In this document: piece after piece, positions 40,527 to 49,641 of the stretch | Layout of the letters: every line of letters starts with the position of its first letter | Numbering within the stretch: position 1 is the stretch's first letter | Assembly (NCBI GenBank): GCA_041166745.1 | Contig: JBEEGH010000023.1 | Span: forward strand, 53,622-117,621 | Source of the DNA: DASUCS01 sp041166745 | GTDB taxonomy: Bacteria; Actinomycetota; Acidimicrobiia; Acidimicrobiales; JACDCH01 | Direction: 5' to 3' | Length of the DNA: 64,000 nt | Notes under the pieces: generated by a model | What the model was told of the DNA's origin: nothing | The model's database searches: none | What the model saw: only the letters and a program-made list of their open reading frames with translations | Position numbers and translations under genes: made by a program

Positions 40527-40994
40527 TCACTCGGGGACGGAGAAGTCTCGATTCGGTTGCGCCGGTGGCGGAAGGAAACCCTCGGTCGGGCGCCAGTGCA
40601 TCGTCTTCATGTCTTCGAGGACGTGGACCATGTTGAGTTGGTCTTCCTCGTAGCGGAACTTGCCGTTGCCGGCGTAGACCATCCGGCTCCACCCCGACTG
40701 CTTCGTGCCGTTCGGGAGAACCTGAAGCCACTTCACCGCGACGTTGTTGCCGCTCACCGCGGTGAACTCGATCGGGAAGAGCCAGTCGTCGAGGCCGACC
40801 ATGCTCGCGTCGAGAAAGTGCGTGATGTCCTCGATGCCCTCGACCCGCCCGTGCGCAGGATCGATGAAGACGGCGTCGTCGGTGAAGAAGCGGGCGAGAT
40901 CGGACCACTTGCCGCGCTTGGCGTCGATCTCCGATCGGAGCGCGATGTACTCCGCCATCGTGGCTTCGATCTCCTCGCGCGGGTACGTCGTCAT
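40527..40994 (-). CDS. SnoaL/NTF2-like protein
   Basis: A 155-residue NTF2-fold protein of the SnoaL-like type, a small alpha/beta cone that may be enzymatic or a binding module. The order is the N-terminal IEATMAEYIALRSEID, the pocket segment FTDDAVFIDPAHGRVEGIED and the beta-sheet part GNNVAVKWLQVLPNG. The ATG at 40994 overlaps the fbiC stop (TGATG), so it is co-translated with the F420 enzyme. The longer frame upstream is antisense-like and rejected. No catalytic residues can be named. Confidence 0.75.
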   Translation of the reverse strand: MTTYPREEIEATMAEYIALRSEIDAKRGKWSDLARFFTDDAVFIDPAHGRVEGIEDITHFLDASMVGLDDWLFPIEFTAVSGNNVAVKWLQVLPNGTKQSGWSRMVYAGNGKFRYEEDQLNMVHVLEDMKTMHWRPTEGFLPPPAQPNRDFSVPE

Positions 40995-43342
40995 CACACG
41001 CCCGCCACGCGGCCATAGAGCGTTGTGCGTTGCTCGAGCGTGCGGCCGATCGGCTCGACGATGGCGCGGAAGTCTTCTTCCTCGATGCCTTGCCCGTGGG
41101 ACGCACCCGCGGCGCGGGAGATGTTCTCGTTCATCAATGTTCCCCCGAGGTCGTTGACGCCGGCCAGGAGCAGTTGCTGCGCGCCGGCGGCGCCGAGCTT
41201 GACCCACGATGCCTGGATGTTGTCGATGAGACCGTGGTACGCGATCCGCGCCACGGCGTGCATCAGGACGACCTCGCGCCACGTTGGCCCCCGGCGAGCG
41301 TGGCGCTGCAGGTAGATCGGCGCAGCCATGTGGATGAACGGAAGGCCGACGAACTCGGTGAACCCGCCCGTCTCCTTCTGGAGGTCGCGGGTGCGAACGA
41401 TGTGACGGGCCCACGAGACCGGTTGCTCGATGGCGCCGAACATGATCGTGATGTTCGAGCGCAGCCCGATCGAGTGCGCGACTCGATGGCACTCGAGCCA
41501 CTCCTCGGTGTTGATCTTGTCGGGGCACAGAATCGCCCGCACCGGATCGTCGAGGATCTCGGCGGCGGTACCGGGCAGCGAGCGGAGTCCGGCGTCCATC
41601 AAACGACGCAAGTACGAATCGAGCGGCTCGCTCGAGCGGCGGGCGCCCTCGGTGACTTCGAGTGCGGTGAAACCGTGCACGTGGATGTCGGGTGCGGCTT
41701 CCTTCACGGCGCGAGCGACGTCGACGTAGTAATCGCCGTCGAAGTCTGGATGGATGCCGCCCTGCAGGCACACCTCGGTGGCGCCGACGTTCCACGCTTC
41801 GCGCACTCGCCCCGCGATGTCGTCGAGCGTCAGGAGGTACGGGTTGCCACGAAGGTTGAGCGACAGCGGGCCCTTGGAGAATCCACAGAACCGACACTTG
41901 AACGTGCAGACGTTCGTGTAGTTGATGTTGCGGTTGCGAACGAACGTGACGACATCGCCGACCGTCGCCGAGCGGAGCTCGTCGGCCAGTTGCGCGACGG
42001 CAGCCACCTCGCGACCGCGGGCGGAGAACAGGGTGACGAGCTCGTCGACGCCGGGCTCTTGCCCGAGGCGCACACCGTCGAGCACCTCACCGACAGCGCT
42101 ACCGGGCGTCGTCGAAGGTGCGCCCGGGACGAGCACGACCGGGGCCATGTCGGCGCCCGAGTACCACTGCGTCGATCGCCGGCCCACGAGGACGACCTCG
42201 GCACCGTCACCGACGTTGCGCACCTCGCCAACGGTCTGGGGGAACACCGCCCCCGGATCATCGCGGCCGAGCGCCTCGGCGTCGCTGCGATCGAGCACGG
42301 GGAATCGCATCTCGGCATCGAGCCAACGGTCGGGCTCGAGGGCGAACGACGGATAGATGGTGAGCCGTGGGGCGAGCGCGTACCCATGCTCCTCGGTGAC
42401 CTCGCGCAACCGATCGAGCGCCGGCCACGGTCGCTCAGGGTTCACGTGATCGGCAGTGATGGGCGACACCCCGCCCCAGTCGTCGATGCCGGCGTCGAGC
42501 AGCACCCCGAAGTCGTCGCTCAGGTTCGGCGGTGCTTGCACGTGGATCTCGGCCGGCAGCAGCACGCGCGCTAGTGCGATGGCATCGAGGAAGTCGTTGT
42601 GCGGACAAGGCAGCGCGTTGTGCATCGCCGTACCGAGCTTCGGCAGGAAGTTCTGGACGATGACCTCTTGCACGTGGCCGTGGCGCTCGTGGGCCGCGGC
42701 GATCGCCTCCAACGCGGCCACGCGGTCGTCGCGGTTCTCGCCGATGCCGACGAGAATTCCGGTCGTGAACGGGATGCTGAGCACACCGGCGGCTTCCAGG
42801 GTGGCCAGACGACGCTCCGGCGTCTTGTCGGGCGAACCGCGGTGGCAGTCGAGGTCGGCTCGCAACGACTCGATCATCATCCCCTGGGACGCGCTCACGG
42901 GCCGGAGCGCAGCGAGCTCGTCGGCGAACAGGGCGCCGGCGTTGGCGTGGGGCAACAACCCGGTTTCGTCGCGCACCAGGCGACACATGGCCACGAGGTA
43001 GTCGACCGTCGACGTGTAGCCGTTGTCGACCAGCCAGTCTTTCGCCACGGGATAGCGATCCTCGGGGCGTTCGCCCAGGGTGAACAGCGCTTCGTGGCAA
43101 CCGGCGCCCGCGCCCTGCCGAGCGATGGCCAGCACCTGATCAGGCGTGAGGTATGGCGACTCGAGCCGGGCGGGCGGCTGGGCGAACGTGCAGTAGCCGC
43201 ACTTGTCGCGGCACAGCATCGTGAGCGGAATGAACACCTTCGGCGAGAACGTGACGCGGGTGCCGTGCGCCTGATCTCGAATCGCCCGGGCCTTCGCCAT
43301 CAGCTCGTCCAGTGGAAGGGCGAGCACGTCGTGGTCAGCCAT
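40994..43342 (-). CDS. fbiC: FO synthase FbiC (fused CofG/CofH radical SAM enzyme)
   Basis: Makes the deazaflavin chromophore (7,8-didemethyl-8-hydroxy-5-deazariboflavin) of coenzyme F420 from tyrosine and the riboflavin intermediate. The 782 residues contain two radical SAM cores, each with a CxxxCxxC cluster: CRDKCGYC (C44, C48, C51) in the N-terminal CofG half, and CTFKCRFC in the C-terminal CofH half, followed by GATEVCLQGGIHPDF. Such fusions are the actinobacterial form. F420-using oxidoreductases are likely clients (17545 gene). The SnoaL-like gene is coupled downstream. Confidence 0.95.
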   Translation of the reverse strand: MADHDVLALPLDELMAKARAIRDQAHGTRVTFSPKVFIPLTMLCRDKCGYCTFAQPPARLESPYLTPDQVLAIARQGAGAGCHEALFTLGERPEDRYPVAKDWLVDNGYTSTVDYLVAMCRLVRDETGLLPHANAGALFADELAALRPVSASQGMMIESLRADLDCHRGSPDKTPERRLATLEAAGVLSIPFTTGILVGIGENRDDRVAALEAIAAAHERHGHVQEVIVQNFLPKLGTAMHNALPCPHNDFLDAIALARVLLPAEIHVQAPPNLSDDFGVLLDAGIDDWGGVSPITADHVNPERPWPALDRLREVTEEHGYALAPRLTIYPSFALEPDRWLDAEMRFPVLDRSDAEALGRDDPGAVFPQTVGEVRNVGDGAEVVLVGRRSTQWYSGADMAPVVLVPGAPSTTPGSAVGEVLDGVRLGQEPGVDELVTLFSARGREVAAVAQLADELRSATVGDVVTFVRNRNINYTNVCTFKCRFCGFSKGPLSLNLRGNPYLLTLDDIAGRVREAWNVGATEVCLQGGIHPDFDGDYYVDVARAVKEAAPDIHVHGFTALEVTEGARRSSEPLDSYLRRLMDAGLRSLPGTAAEILDDPVRAILCPDKINTEEWLECHRVAHSIGLRSNITIMFGAIEQPVSWARHIVRTRDLQKETGGFTEFVGLPFIHMAAPIYLQRHARRGPTWREVVLMHAVARIAYHGLIDNIQASWVKLGAAGAQQLLLAGVNDLGGTLMNENISRAAGASHGQGIEEEDFRAIVEPIGRTLEQRTTLYGRVAGV

Positions 43343-43382
43343 TGGGCCCGGAGGGTATCCGTCCGGGCGGTAAACAGGCGCA

Positions 43383-44225
43383 GTGGCTCATGTCGCGATC
43401 GAGGAGGTCAGCGGCCGGGCCGCCTTCAAACGCTTCTTCGAGTTCGCGTATGTGCAGTTCCGGTCGGAGCCCCGATGGTCGGCCCCCCTCGTGTCCTACG
43501 AGCGCAAACGCGTCGATCCGCATCACCGCTACTTCGACGAGGGCGACGGCGAGTACTTCCTGGGGCGCCGGGGCGGCACGGTGGCGGGGCGCATCGCCGC
43601 CCACGTAGCCGCCAAGGGCGACGAGCAGGGGTGGTTCGGGTTCTACGACGTCGTCGACGATGTGGCGGTCACGGCTGCCCTCGTCGATCAGGCCGCGACC
43701 TGGTTGCGCGAACGCGGATGCACGACGATGAGCGGTCCAGCGTCATTCACCGTTCAGGAAGATCCAGGGGTGCTCGTCGAGGGATTCGAGGCCGCCGGCA
43801 CGACCGGCCGCCCGTGGCATCCGTCTTGGTACGCGACGCACCTCGAGGCCGTCGGCCTGCAGCGCATCGACGTAGCTCGCACGTGGCGCCTGAGGGCGGA
43901 AGGCGACGCAGCCTTCACCTTCGCCGGCACCGGGTCGCCGATCGTCGGACGGTTTACTGATCCGCGGATCGTGTTGCCGGGAATCGTCGCCGTGCCGGAC
44001 CTCACGCCGGCGCGCAACTCGGCAATCGCGCTGGCGCGCACCGCGAAGCGGAAGGGGTGGGTGGGATGCACCATCGTCGAGATCGACGGCGATCCCGCCA
44101 CGCTCGTGCCACAACTCCAGGCCGCCGCGTCCGCCGCGGGTTATGAGTGGGTCGTATCGCCGTGGTCGCCCGACCCCAACGCGCCACCGGAGACCGTGCA
44201 CGCCCGCTTCACGATGCCGCTCTGA
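43383..44225 (+). CDS. GNAT-superfamily-like conserved protein
   Basis: A 280-residue protein that resembles bacterial N-acetyltransferase-like proteins in two regions: an N-terminal half with YVQFRSEPRWSAPLVSYE, HHRYFDEGDGEYFLG and TVAGRIAAHV, and a central acyl-CoA-type region with GCTTMSGPASFTVQEDPGVLVEGFE. The C-terminal half (PARNSAIALARTAKRKG, VSPWSPDPNAPPETVH) is less clear. The family assignment is an inference; substrate unknown. The GTG lies six bases after TAAACA. Neighbours are fbiC (divergent) and pgl (convergent). Confidence 0.55.
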   Translation: MAHVAIEEVSGRAAFKRFFEFAYVQFRSEPRWSAPLVSYERKRVDPHHRYFDEGDGEYFLGRRGGTVAGRIAAHVAAKGDEQGWFGFYDVVDDVAVTAALVDQAATWLRERGCTTMSGPASFTVQEDPGVLVEGFEAAGTTGRPWHPSWYATHLEAVGLQRIDVARTWRLRAEGDAAFTFAGTGSPIVGRFTDPRIVLPGIVAVPDLTPARNSAIALARTAKRKGWVGCTIVEIDGDPATLVPQLQAAASAAGYEWVVSPWSPDPNAPPETVHARFTMPL

Positions 44226-44250
44226 CCCCGAACTCGTCGAGAACGGAAGG

Positions 44251-44919
44251 TCAGTCGCCGGCGGCGGCGGGATCGACGAGCCACACCACGCGATCGGCGC
44301 GGATGTGAGCACCCGGACACTCAGCATCGCCACCCCGCACTCGAGCGAGCGCCTCGCGCTTCTCCTCACCGGAGACCGTGACGAGCACGAGCCGCGCCCG
44401 AGCGATGCCGGCGAACGTGAGCGTCATCCGCGGCAACTTGTTGCGGCCGCTCGGATCTTCGTTCATGACGACGAGACGTCCGGGATCGGCCTGAAGCGCG
44501 GGGGAGCCCGGGAACAACGACGCGGTGTGACAGTCCGGCCCGAGGCCGAGATGGATCAGATCGAACTTGCCCAGCTCGCCGATGCGGAGCTGGTACGGAT
44601 CCGGCCCTTCGTCGCAGCGCATCGGATAGGTCGCGTTCGCCGCGCCGACGCGGTCGAGCAGGGCCTCGCGCGCGAGGCGATAGTTCGAGTTCTCGTCGTC
44701 GAGCGGGACGCACCGCTCATCGCCCCAGTACACGTCGACCTTCCACCAGTCGATCTGCGTGCCGGCATCGTCGGCCAGCCGCTCGTAGCACTTGCGCGCG
44801 GTGGAGCCGCCGGACAACGCGACCGAGAAGCCGTCGGCCGGCCGCGCGTGAAAGCTCTCGATGACGCGCTCGGCGAACTCCGCGGCGACGTCGTCGACGA
44901 TGACGAGCTCTCCGAACAT
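44251..44919 (-). CDS. pgl: 6-Phosphogluconolactonase
   Basis: Hydrolyses 6-phosphogluconolactone in the oxidative pentose phosphate pathway. The 222-residue protein has SVALSGGSTARKCYERLA (phosphate site), VYWGDERCVPLDDENSNYRLA, LGLGPDCHTASLFPGSPAL and LVTVSGEEKREAL, all DevB/Pgl-type motifs. In the family the His of GxDGHxASLF is usual; here it is GPDCHTASLF, keeping the His. The ATG lies nine bases after TACGTT (complement of the bases next to the start). It follows tal after a 30-base gap and seems to share the tkt-tal transcription unit direction. Confidence 0.9.
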   Translation of the reverse strand: MFGELVIVDDVAAEFAERVIESFHARPADGFSVALSGGSTARKCYERLADDAGTQIDWWKVDVYWGDERCVPLDDENSNYRLAREALLDRVGAANATYPMRCDEGPDPYQLRIGELGKFDLIHLGLGPDCHTASLFPGSPALQADPGRLVVMNEDPSGRNKLPRMTLTFAGIARARLVLVTVSGEEKREALARVRGGDAECPGAHIRADRVVWLVDPAAAGD

Positions 44920-44949
44920 TGGGGCGAGAACGTACTAGGGAAGCGACCG

Positions 44950-46053
44950 CTAACCCTTCAGTTGGTCCGCTTTCGTCTCCAGGCTGGTGATCAGCTCGTC
45001 GAACGACTTGCTGAAGGAGGCCACACCCTCTTCCTCGAGGGTCTTGGTGACGTCGCCGAAATCGATGCCGACCGAGGCCAGTTGGGCCATCACGCCCCGG
45101 GCACCGTCGAGATCCTTGTCGACGGTCCGGGCAACGGTGCCTTGGCTTTCGAAGTCGAGCAGCGTCTGGTCGGGCATCGTGTTGACGGTGTCGGGGCCGA
45201 TCAGATTGTCGACATAGATCGTGGCGGGATAGTCGGGGTTTTTCGTCGACGTCGACGCCCAGAGAGGACGTTGAACCGACGCACCCTTGTCGGCGAGCGC
45301 CTTCCAGCGATCGGTGGCGAAGCGCTTCACGAACAGCTCGTAGGCCAGCTGGGCATTGGCGACGGCTGCCTTGCCCCGCAGCGCGAGCGCCTCAGGGGTG
45401 CCGATGGCATCGAGGCGTCGATCGACCTCGGTGTCGACCCGGCTCACGAAGAACGATGCGACGCTGGCGATCTTGGCCAGGTCGCCGCCGTTGCGGTCGA
45501 GCTCCTCGACGCCGGTGATGTAGGCCTCGATGACCTCGCCGTAGCGGTCGAGACCGAACAGCAACGTGACGTTGATGTTGATGCCTTCGCCCAGGCATTG
45601 CTGGATGGCCGGGAGGCCCTCAGCGGTGCCCGGGATCTTCACCAAGAGGTTCGGTTCGTCGATTTCGCGCCACAGCAGCCGCGCCGCGTCGGTCGTGCGG
45701 GCGGTGTCACGGGCCAGCTCGGGTGCGACCTCGACCGAGACGAAGCCATCCTCGCCGCCGCAGCTGTCGTACGTCGGTCGCAGGATCGCGAGCGCGTCCT
45801 CGATGTCGGCCTTCACGAGCTCCCAGTAGGACTGGTCGACGGTCTTGCCTTCGCGCACGAGCTCGGTGAACTGCTCGTCGTAGTCGGCGGCGCCGGAGAT
45901 GGCCTTGGCGAAGATCGTCGGGTTCGACGTGATGCCGCGCACGCCGCGCTCGACCCACTTCCTCAGCTCGCCGTTGGTGATCCAGCCGCGCTTCAGGTTG
46001 TCGAGCCAGGGGCTCTGTCCCTGCTGGTCGTACAGGTCGTTCAACTTGCCCAT
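44950..46053 (-). CDS. tal: Transaldolase
   Basis: Transfers a dihydroxyacetone unit between sugar phosphates in the non-oxidative pentose phosphate pathway. The 367-residue protein belongs to the actinobacterial transaldolase type: TSNPTIFAKAISG, DGFVSVEVAPELARDT, the Schiff-base Lys in NLLVKIPGTAEGLPAIQ, GININVTLLFGLDRYGEV and SVASFFVSRVDTEVDRRL. A GGAGGAG ribosome site precedes the ATG. It lies three bases after tkt and 30 bases before pgl. Confidence 0.95.
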   Translation of the reverse strand: MGKLNDLYDQQGQSPWLDNLKRGWITNGELRKWVERGVRGITSNPTIFAKAISGAADYDEQFTELVREGKTVDQSYWELVKADIEDALAILRPTYDSCGGEDGFVSVEVAPELARDTARTTDAARLLWREIDEPNLLVKIPGTAEGLPAIQQCLGEGININVTLLFGLDRYGEVIEAYITGVEELDRNGGDLAKIASVASFFVSRVDTEVDRRLDAIGTPEALALRGKAAVANAQLAYELFVKRFATDRWKALADKGASVQRPLWASTSTKNPDYPATIYVDNLIGPDTVNTMPDQTLLDFESQGTVARTVDKDLDGARGVMAQLASVGIDFGDVTKTLEEEGVASFSKSFDELITSLETKADQLKG

Positions 46054-46056
46054 GGA

Positions 46057-48069
46057 CTAGCTCTCCTCCTCCAGCTCGGCCAGTAGCTGCCGAGCGCGGT
46101 CGGCGACGTTCGCCGCCGTGTAACCGAATTTCTCCATCACGACATCGCCCTGCGCGGATGCGCCGAAGTGGTCGAGCGACAGGCTGTCGTCGGCCCACCG
46201 GTCCCATCCGAACGACGACGCCGCTTCGACCGCCAGCGTCGGCACGTCGGAAGGGAGCACATCCTCCTGAGCGTCCTCGTCGAGCAGCTCGAACAGCGTC
46301 CAACTGGGCATCGACACCACGCGGACCTTGAGGCCCTCGGCTTCCAGCGCCGGCTTCGCCCCGAGGCAGTGCTGCACCTCGGACCCGGTGCCGATGAGCA
46401 CGACATCGAGGTCGTCGGCCGCGCTCTCGACACCGTCCGAGTCGACGACGACGTACGCACCGTTGCGGAGACCCTGCGCTTGTTCCGGTGTGATCACCAC
46501 CGGCAGGTCTTGCCGCGTGAGGACGAGGCCCGTCGGGCCGCTGGATTCGACCGCGACCTGCCAGGCGACCGCGCACTCGTTCGCGTCGGCCGGACGAATG
46601 ATGCGCAGGCCGGGCATCGCCCGCAGCGACGCGAGGTGTTCGATCGGTTGATGGGTGGGCCCGTCTTGGCCGAGGCCGATCGAGTCGTGCGTCCAGGAGT
46701 AGATGACCTTCGCTCCACTGATCGCTGACAGCCGTACGCCGCCCCGCATGTAGTCGCTGAAGACGAAGAACGTGCCGCCGACAGGAACGGTTCCTCCGTG
46801 CAGCGCCATGCCGTTCATCACGGAAGCCATGCCGTGCTCGCGCACACCGAAGTAGATCTGGCGACCGGCGGGCTCCTCGGCCGTCTGCACACCGTGCTCC
46901 TTGATCACCGTGCCGGTGTTGCCGGTGAGGTCGGCGCCGCCGGCCATGAGGCCGGGCACGTCCTCGACGAGCGCTTGCAGGCACGCCCCACTGGACTTGC
47001 GCGTCGCGACCTTGTCGCCGACCGACCAAGTCGGCAACTTGCTCTCCCAGCCGTTCACCCCCGAGCCGCTGAGACAGGCATCCCATGCGGCCCGGTCGAT
47101 GTCGAGAGAGGCGAGACGCTTCTCCCACTCCTCCCGCACGGGACGGTTGCGCACACCCGCCTCGCGGTAGAGCGCGAGCACATCGTCGGGCACGTAGAAG
47201 TGCTCATCGGGCGGGAGCCCCAGGATCTCCTTGGTGGCGCGGATCTCGTCTTCACCGAGCGGGTTGCCATGGGCGAACTCGGTGTCGGTGTACTTCGGCG
47301 AGGGCCAGCCGATGTGGCTGCGCAGGATGATCAGCGAGGGTGCGTCGTCGACCGCCATCGCGCGCCGCAACGCCGCCTCGAGTGCGTCGAGATCGTTGGC
47401 GACGTCGCCGATGTTGTCGACGTGCCATCCGTAGGCCTCGAAGCGCTTGGCCGCGTTGTCGCTGTAGCTCAACTCGGTCGGACCATCGATGGTGATGTGG
47501 TTGTCGTCGTACACGTAGACGAGACGACCGAGCTTCAGGTGTCCGCCGAGCGACGCGGCTTCGTGGCTGACGCCCTCCTGGAGGCAACCGTCGCCGGCGA
47601 TCACGAAGGTGTGGTGGTCGCACGCGTCGGCGCTGAACCGGCCGCGGAGGTAGCGCTCGGCGATGCCCATGCCGACGCCGTTGGCGAAGCCTTGGCCCAG
47701 CGGACCCGTGGTGACTTCGACGCCCTTGGTGTGGTGCACCTCGGGGTGGCCGGGCGTCTTCGAGCCCCACTGGCGGAACTGCTTGATGTCGTCGAGCGTG
47801 AGGTCGCTGTTCCCGGATAGGTACAGCATCGAATACAGCAGGATCGACGCGTGGCCGTTCGAAAGGATGAAGCGGTCGCGGTCGGGCCAGTCGATGGCCG
47901 ACGCGTCGTACTTCATGATGCGCGTCCACAGCACATGGGCCAACGGCGCCAGCGCCATACCGGTGCCGGGATGCCCGTTCTTCGCGGCTTCGGGTCCATC
48001 CATGCACAAGCCGCGGATGACGTTGATTGCCCGCTGCTCGAGGTCCGTGTCGACGGCGGTGACGCTCAT
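46057..48069 (-). CDS. tkt: Transketolase
   Basis: A thiamin-diphosphate enzyme that transfers two-carbon units between sugar phosphates; it is central to the pentose phosphate and Calvin pathways. The 670-residue protein shows AKNGHPGTGMALAPLAHVLW, GPLGQGFANGVGMGIAER, the ThDP motif GDGCLQEGVSHEAASL, YDDNHITIDGPT, a catalytic HDSIGLGQDGPTHQPIEH in the second domain and REHGMASVMNGM. Transaldolase follows three bases after its stop. The start lies seven bases after TAGGGT (complement of 48077-48082), so tkt may have its own leaderless promoter within the gap to the FIST gene. Confidence 0.95.
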   Translation of the reverse strand: MSVTAVDTDLEQRAINVIRGLCMDGPEAAKNGHPGTGMALAPLAHVLWTRIMKYDASAIDWPDRDRFILSNGHASILLYSMLYLSGNSDLTLDDIKQFRQWGSKTPGHPEVHHTKGVEVTTGPLGQGFANGVGMGIAERYLRGRFSADACDHHTFVIAGDGCLQEGVSHEAASLGGHLKLGRLVYVYDDNHITIDGPTELSYSDNAAKRFEAYGWHVDNIGDVANDLDALEAALRRAMAVDDAPSLIILRSHIGWPSPKYTDTEFAHGNPLGEDEIRATKEILGLPPDEHFYVPDDVLALYREAGVRNRPVREEWEKRLASLDIDRAAWDACLSGSGVNGWESKLPTWSVGDKVATRKSSGACLQALVEDVPGLMAGGADLTGNTGTVIKEHGVQTAEEPAGRQIYFGVREHGMASVMNGMALHGGTVPVGGTFFVFSDYMRGGVRLSAISGAKVIYSWTHDSIGLGQDGPTHQPIEHLASLRAMPGLRIIRPADANECAVAWQVAVESSGPTGLVLTRQDLPVVITPEQAQGLRNGAYVVVDSDGVESAADDLDVVLIGTGSEVQHCLGAKPALEAEGLKVRVVSMPSWTLFELLDEDAQEDVLPSDVPTLAVEAASSFGWDRWADDSLSLDHFGASAQGDVVMEKFGYTAANVADRARQLLAELEEES

Positions 48070-48076
48070 TGGCGCG

Positions 48077-48082
48077 ACCCTA
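48077..48082 (-). promoter_or_regulatory. -10 hexamer of a leaderless promoter before tkt
   Basis: TAGGGT on the minus strand ends seven bases before the tkt ATG at 48069. It lies in the 21-base gap after the FIST gene. Confidence 0.45.
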
Positions 48083-48090
48083 CGCGGAAA

Positions 48091-49236
48091 TCAGGCGCCA
48101 AACAGGAGGATCGACGCGGTGAAGCCGTGGAGGAAGCTGCGGTCGCCGATGGGACCGAGCTCGCCTGCGCAGAACATGCCGGCGGTCGCTCCGCCGTCGA
48201 CGTGAGCGTTGATCACCTGGGCGTCGTGATCGGGTTCGCCGAACAGATGGGTGCCGCGGCCGTTGCACGTGAAGACGAGGGCCCCTTGCGCTCTGCGTCC
48301 CGCGAGCAGTTCGCGCAGATCGTGGTCAGCGGACTCGGCGTCTCTGACTTGGAACTGAACCGTGGCGCCGATGTCGACCTCGTCGCCGACGGCGATCGCG
48401 CCCACGTCGCGGTCGCCGCCGAGCACGGTGCGAATGAGGAAGTCGCCGCGTTCGAAGTCGATCTTGTGCTCGTCGATGACACGGCCGAGATGAATGCCGC
48501 GTTGGGCGAGCGCCCGCTCTTCGGGATCCAGGCTCTCTAGCAGCTCGACCAATCGCTCGAGGGCCGGTCGCCCGGCGAGTTCGTAGATGATCCGGCCGTC
48601 GCTCCTGGTGACGGTCATCGGCATGCCGATCGGGCGACAGCCCTGGGACACGACCGCCGTCAGGGAATCAACGGGCGGCAGCAGCGCGCCGACGGCGCCG
48701 TCGGTGTACTGGTTGCCATCGAGCACCAGCCGGTTCCCGCCTGGCCCACGCGCGGCCGAGGCGAGGCCTCCGATGATGCGGAGGCCGGGATACGTCTCGG
48801 GCGCCGCTTCGAGGAAGTCGTCGACCGGCATCGAGAACGGGTCGGCCAACAGGAGGAGCGTCCGTTCTTGCGTGGCCCCCGCGAGCTCGTGGTCGAGGCC
48901 CGACACGGCGATACCGATGGACGGGATCGACGCGTCGAGGCGAACGGGGGTGACCGGCGCGCCGAGGCGCGCCGCCCACAGCGTGACCGCCGGCTGCTCC
49001 TCCACCTCGCGGTCGCCGCTGAGCACGGACACGGCCGTCACGCCGAGCAGCGTGCCCGGATGCAACAACTCCCGCACGGTTCGGGCGATGTCCTCCAACG
49101 CACCGGCATGTGGCGCGGTCACGAACAGCACGGCGAGGTCGGGCGCATCGCCGAGCGTCTCGAGCACATGGCCGACGACCTCGCCGGTCGCGTGCGTGGC
49201 CATCGGATGCTCAGACATCGCTGCGGCGAACGCCAT
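48091..49236 (-). CDS. FIST-domain protein
   Basis: A 381-residue protein of the FIST N / FIST C (sensory ligand-binding) architecture. Recognisable segments are LAVLFVTAPHAGALEDIARTVR, LLGVTAVSVLSGDREVEEQPAVTLW (FIST N), and RIIGGLASAARGPGGNRLVL and the C-terminal GALVFTCNGRGTHLFGEPDHDA, which is the FIST C signature. No output kinase or GGDEF domain is fused. It starts four bases after the unknown 129-residue gene, with which it is probably co-transcribed. The ligand is unknown. Confidence 0.88.
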   Translation of the reverse strand: MAFAAAMSEHPMATHATGEVVGHVLETLGDAPDLAVLFVTAPHAGALEDIARTVRELLHPGTLLGVTAVSVLSGDREVEEQPAVTLWAARLGAPVTPVRLDASIPSIGIAVSGLDHELAGATQERTLLLLADPFSMPVDDFLEAAPETYPGLRIIGGLASAARGPGGNRLVLDGNQYTDGAVGALLPPVDSLTAVVSQGCRPIGMPMTVTRSDGRIIYELAGRPALERLVELLESLDPEERALAQRGIHLGRVIDEHKIDFERGDFLIRTVLGGDRDVGAIAVGDEVDIGATVQFQVRDAESADHDLRELLAGRRAQGALVFTCNGRGTHLFGEPDHDAQVINAHVDGGATAGMFCAGELGPIGDRSFLHGFTASILLFGA

Positions 49237-49240
49237 GAGG

Positions 49241-49630
49241 TCAGCCCTCGACCGGCGGAAGCAACGTGTACGGGACGATCACGGGATCGCCGAGGTCGAT
49301 ACGACAATTCGCCTCGACCATTCCGTAGTCGTCGAACGTGAGCTCTGCGCGCACGAGGCGATAGTTGAACTTGCCGGGCTCGACCGCGAGCATCTGCACG
49401 TTGCGAGCGACCTGCTCGCCGTCGCGGGTGTACGTGACCTCGAGCGCGGCCTCGCCCTTGTGATCTTTCGGGCAGTACACGAGAACCACCAGGTGCGGTT
49501 CGACGGTGACGGGCACCGGCATCGGCGCGACCTCGGAGAACTTCACGCCACCGAGGTCGATGCGCGTGGACGGACCCGGTGCCTCTCGGAGCTGGATCGT
49601 GTCGATGAACACCGCGGCGATGATCCGCAT
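49241..49630 (-). CDS. Conserved hypothetical protein, 129 aa
   Basis: A beta-rich soluble protein: an N-terminal strand (IIAAVFIDTIQLR), VTVEPHLVVLVYCPKDHKG, LEVTYTRDGEQVARNVQML and a C-terminal strand pair (AELTFDDYGMVEANCRIDL). It slightly resembles DUF6941-type proteins in layout, which is low-confidence. The ATG at 49630 lies eight bases after TAGGTT (complement of 49639-49644), a -10 that overlaps the nagA stop. The FIST gene follows four bases after it. Confidence 0.6.
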   Translation of the reverse strand: MRIIAAVFIDTIQLREAPGPSTRIDLGGVKFSEVAPMPVPVTVEPHLVVLVYCPKDHKGEAALEVTYTRDGEQVARNVQMLAVEPGKFNYRLVRAELTFDDYGMVEANCRIDLGDPVIVPYTLLPPVEG

Positions 49631-49641
49631 CGGAGGTGAAC

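Noticed and set aside
41030..42574. A 514-codon open frame antisense to fbiC
   Set aside because: The minus strand holds both radical SAM motifs of FbiC; the plus frame has no recognisable domain.
44143..46086. A 647-codon open frame antisense to pgl and tal
   Set aside because: It spans two well-identified enzymes and the gap between them; composition is typical of a shadow frame.
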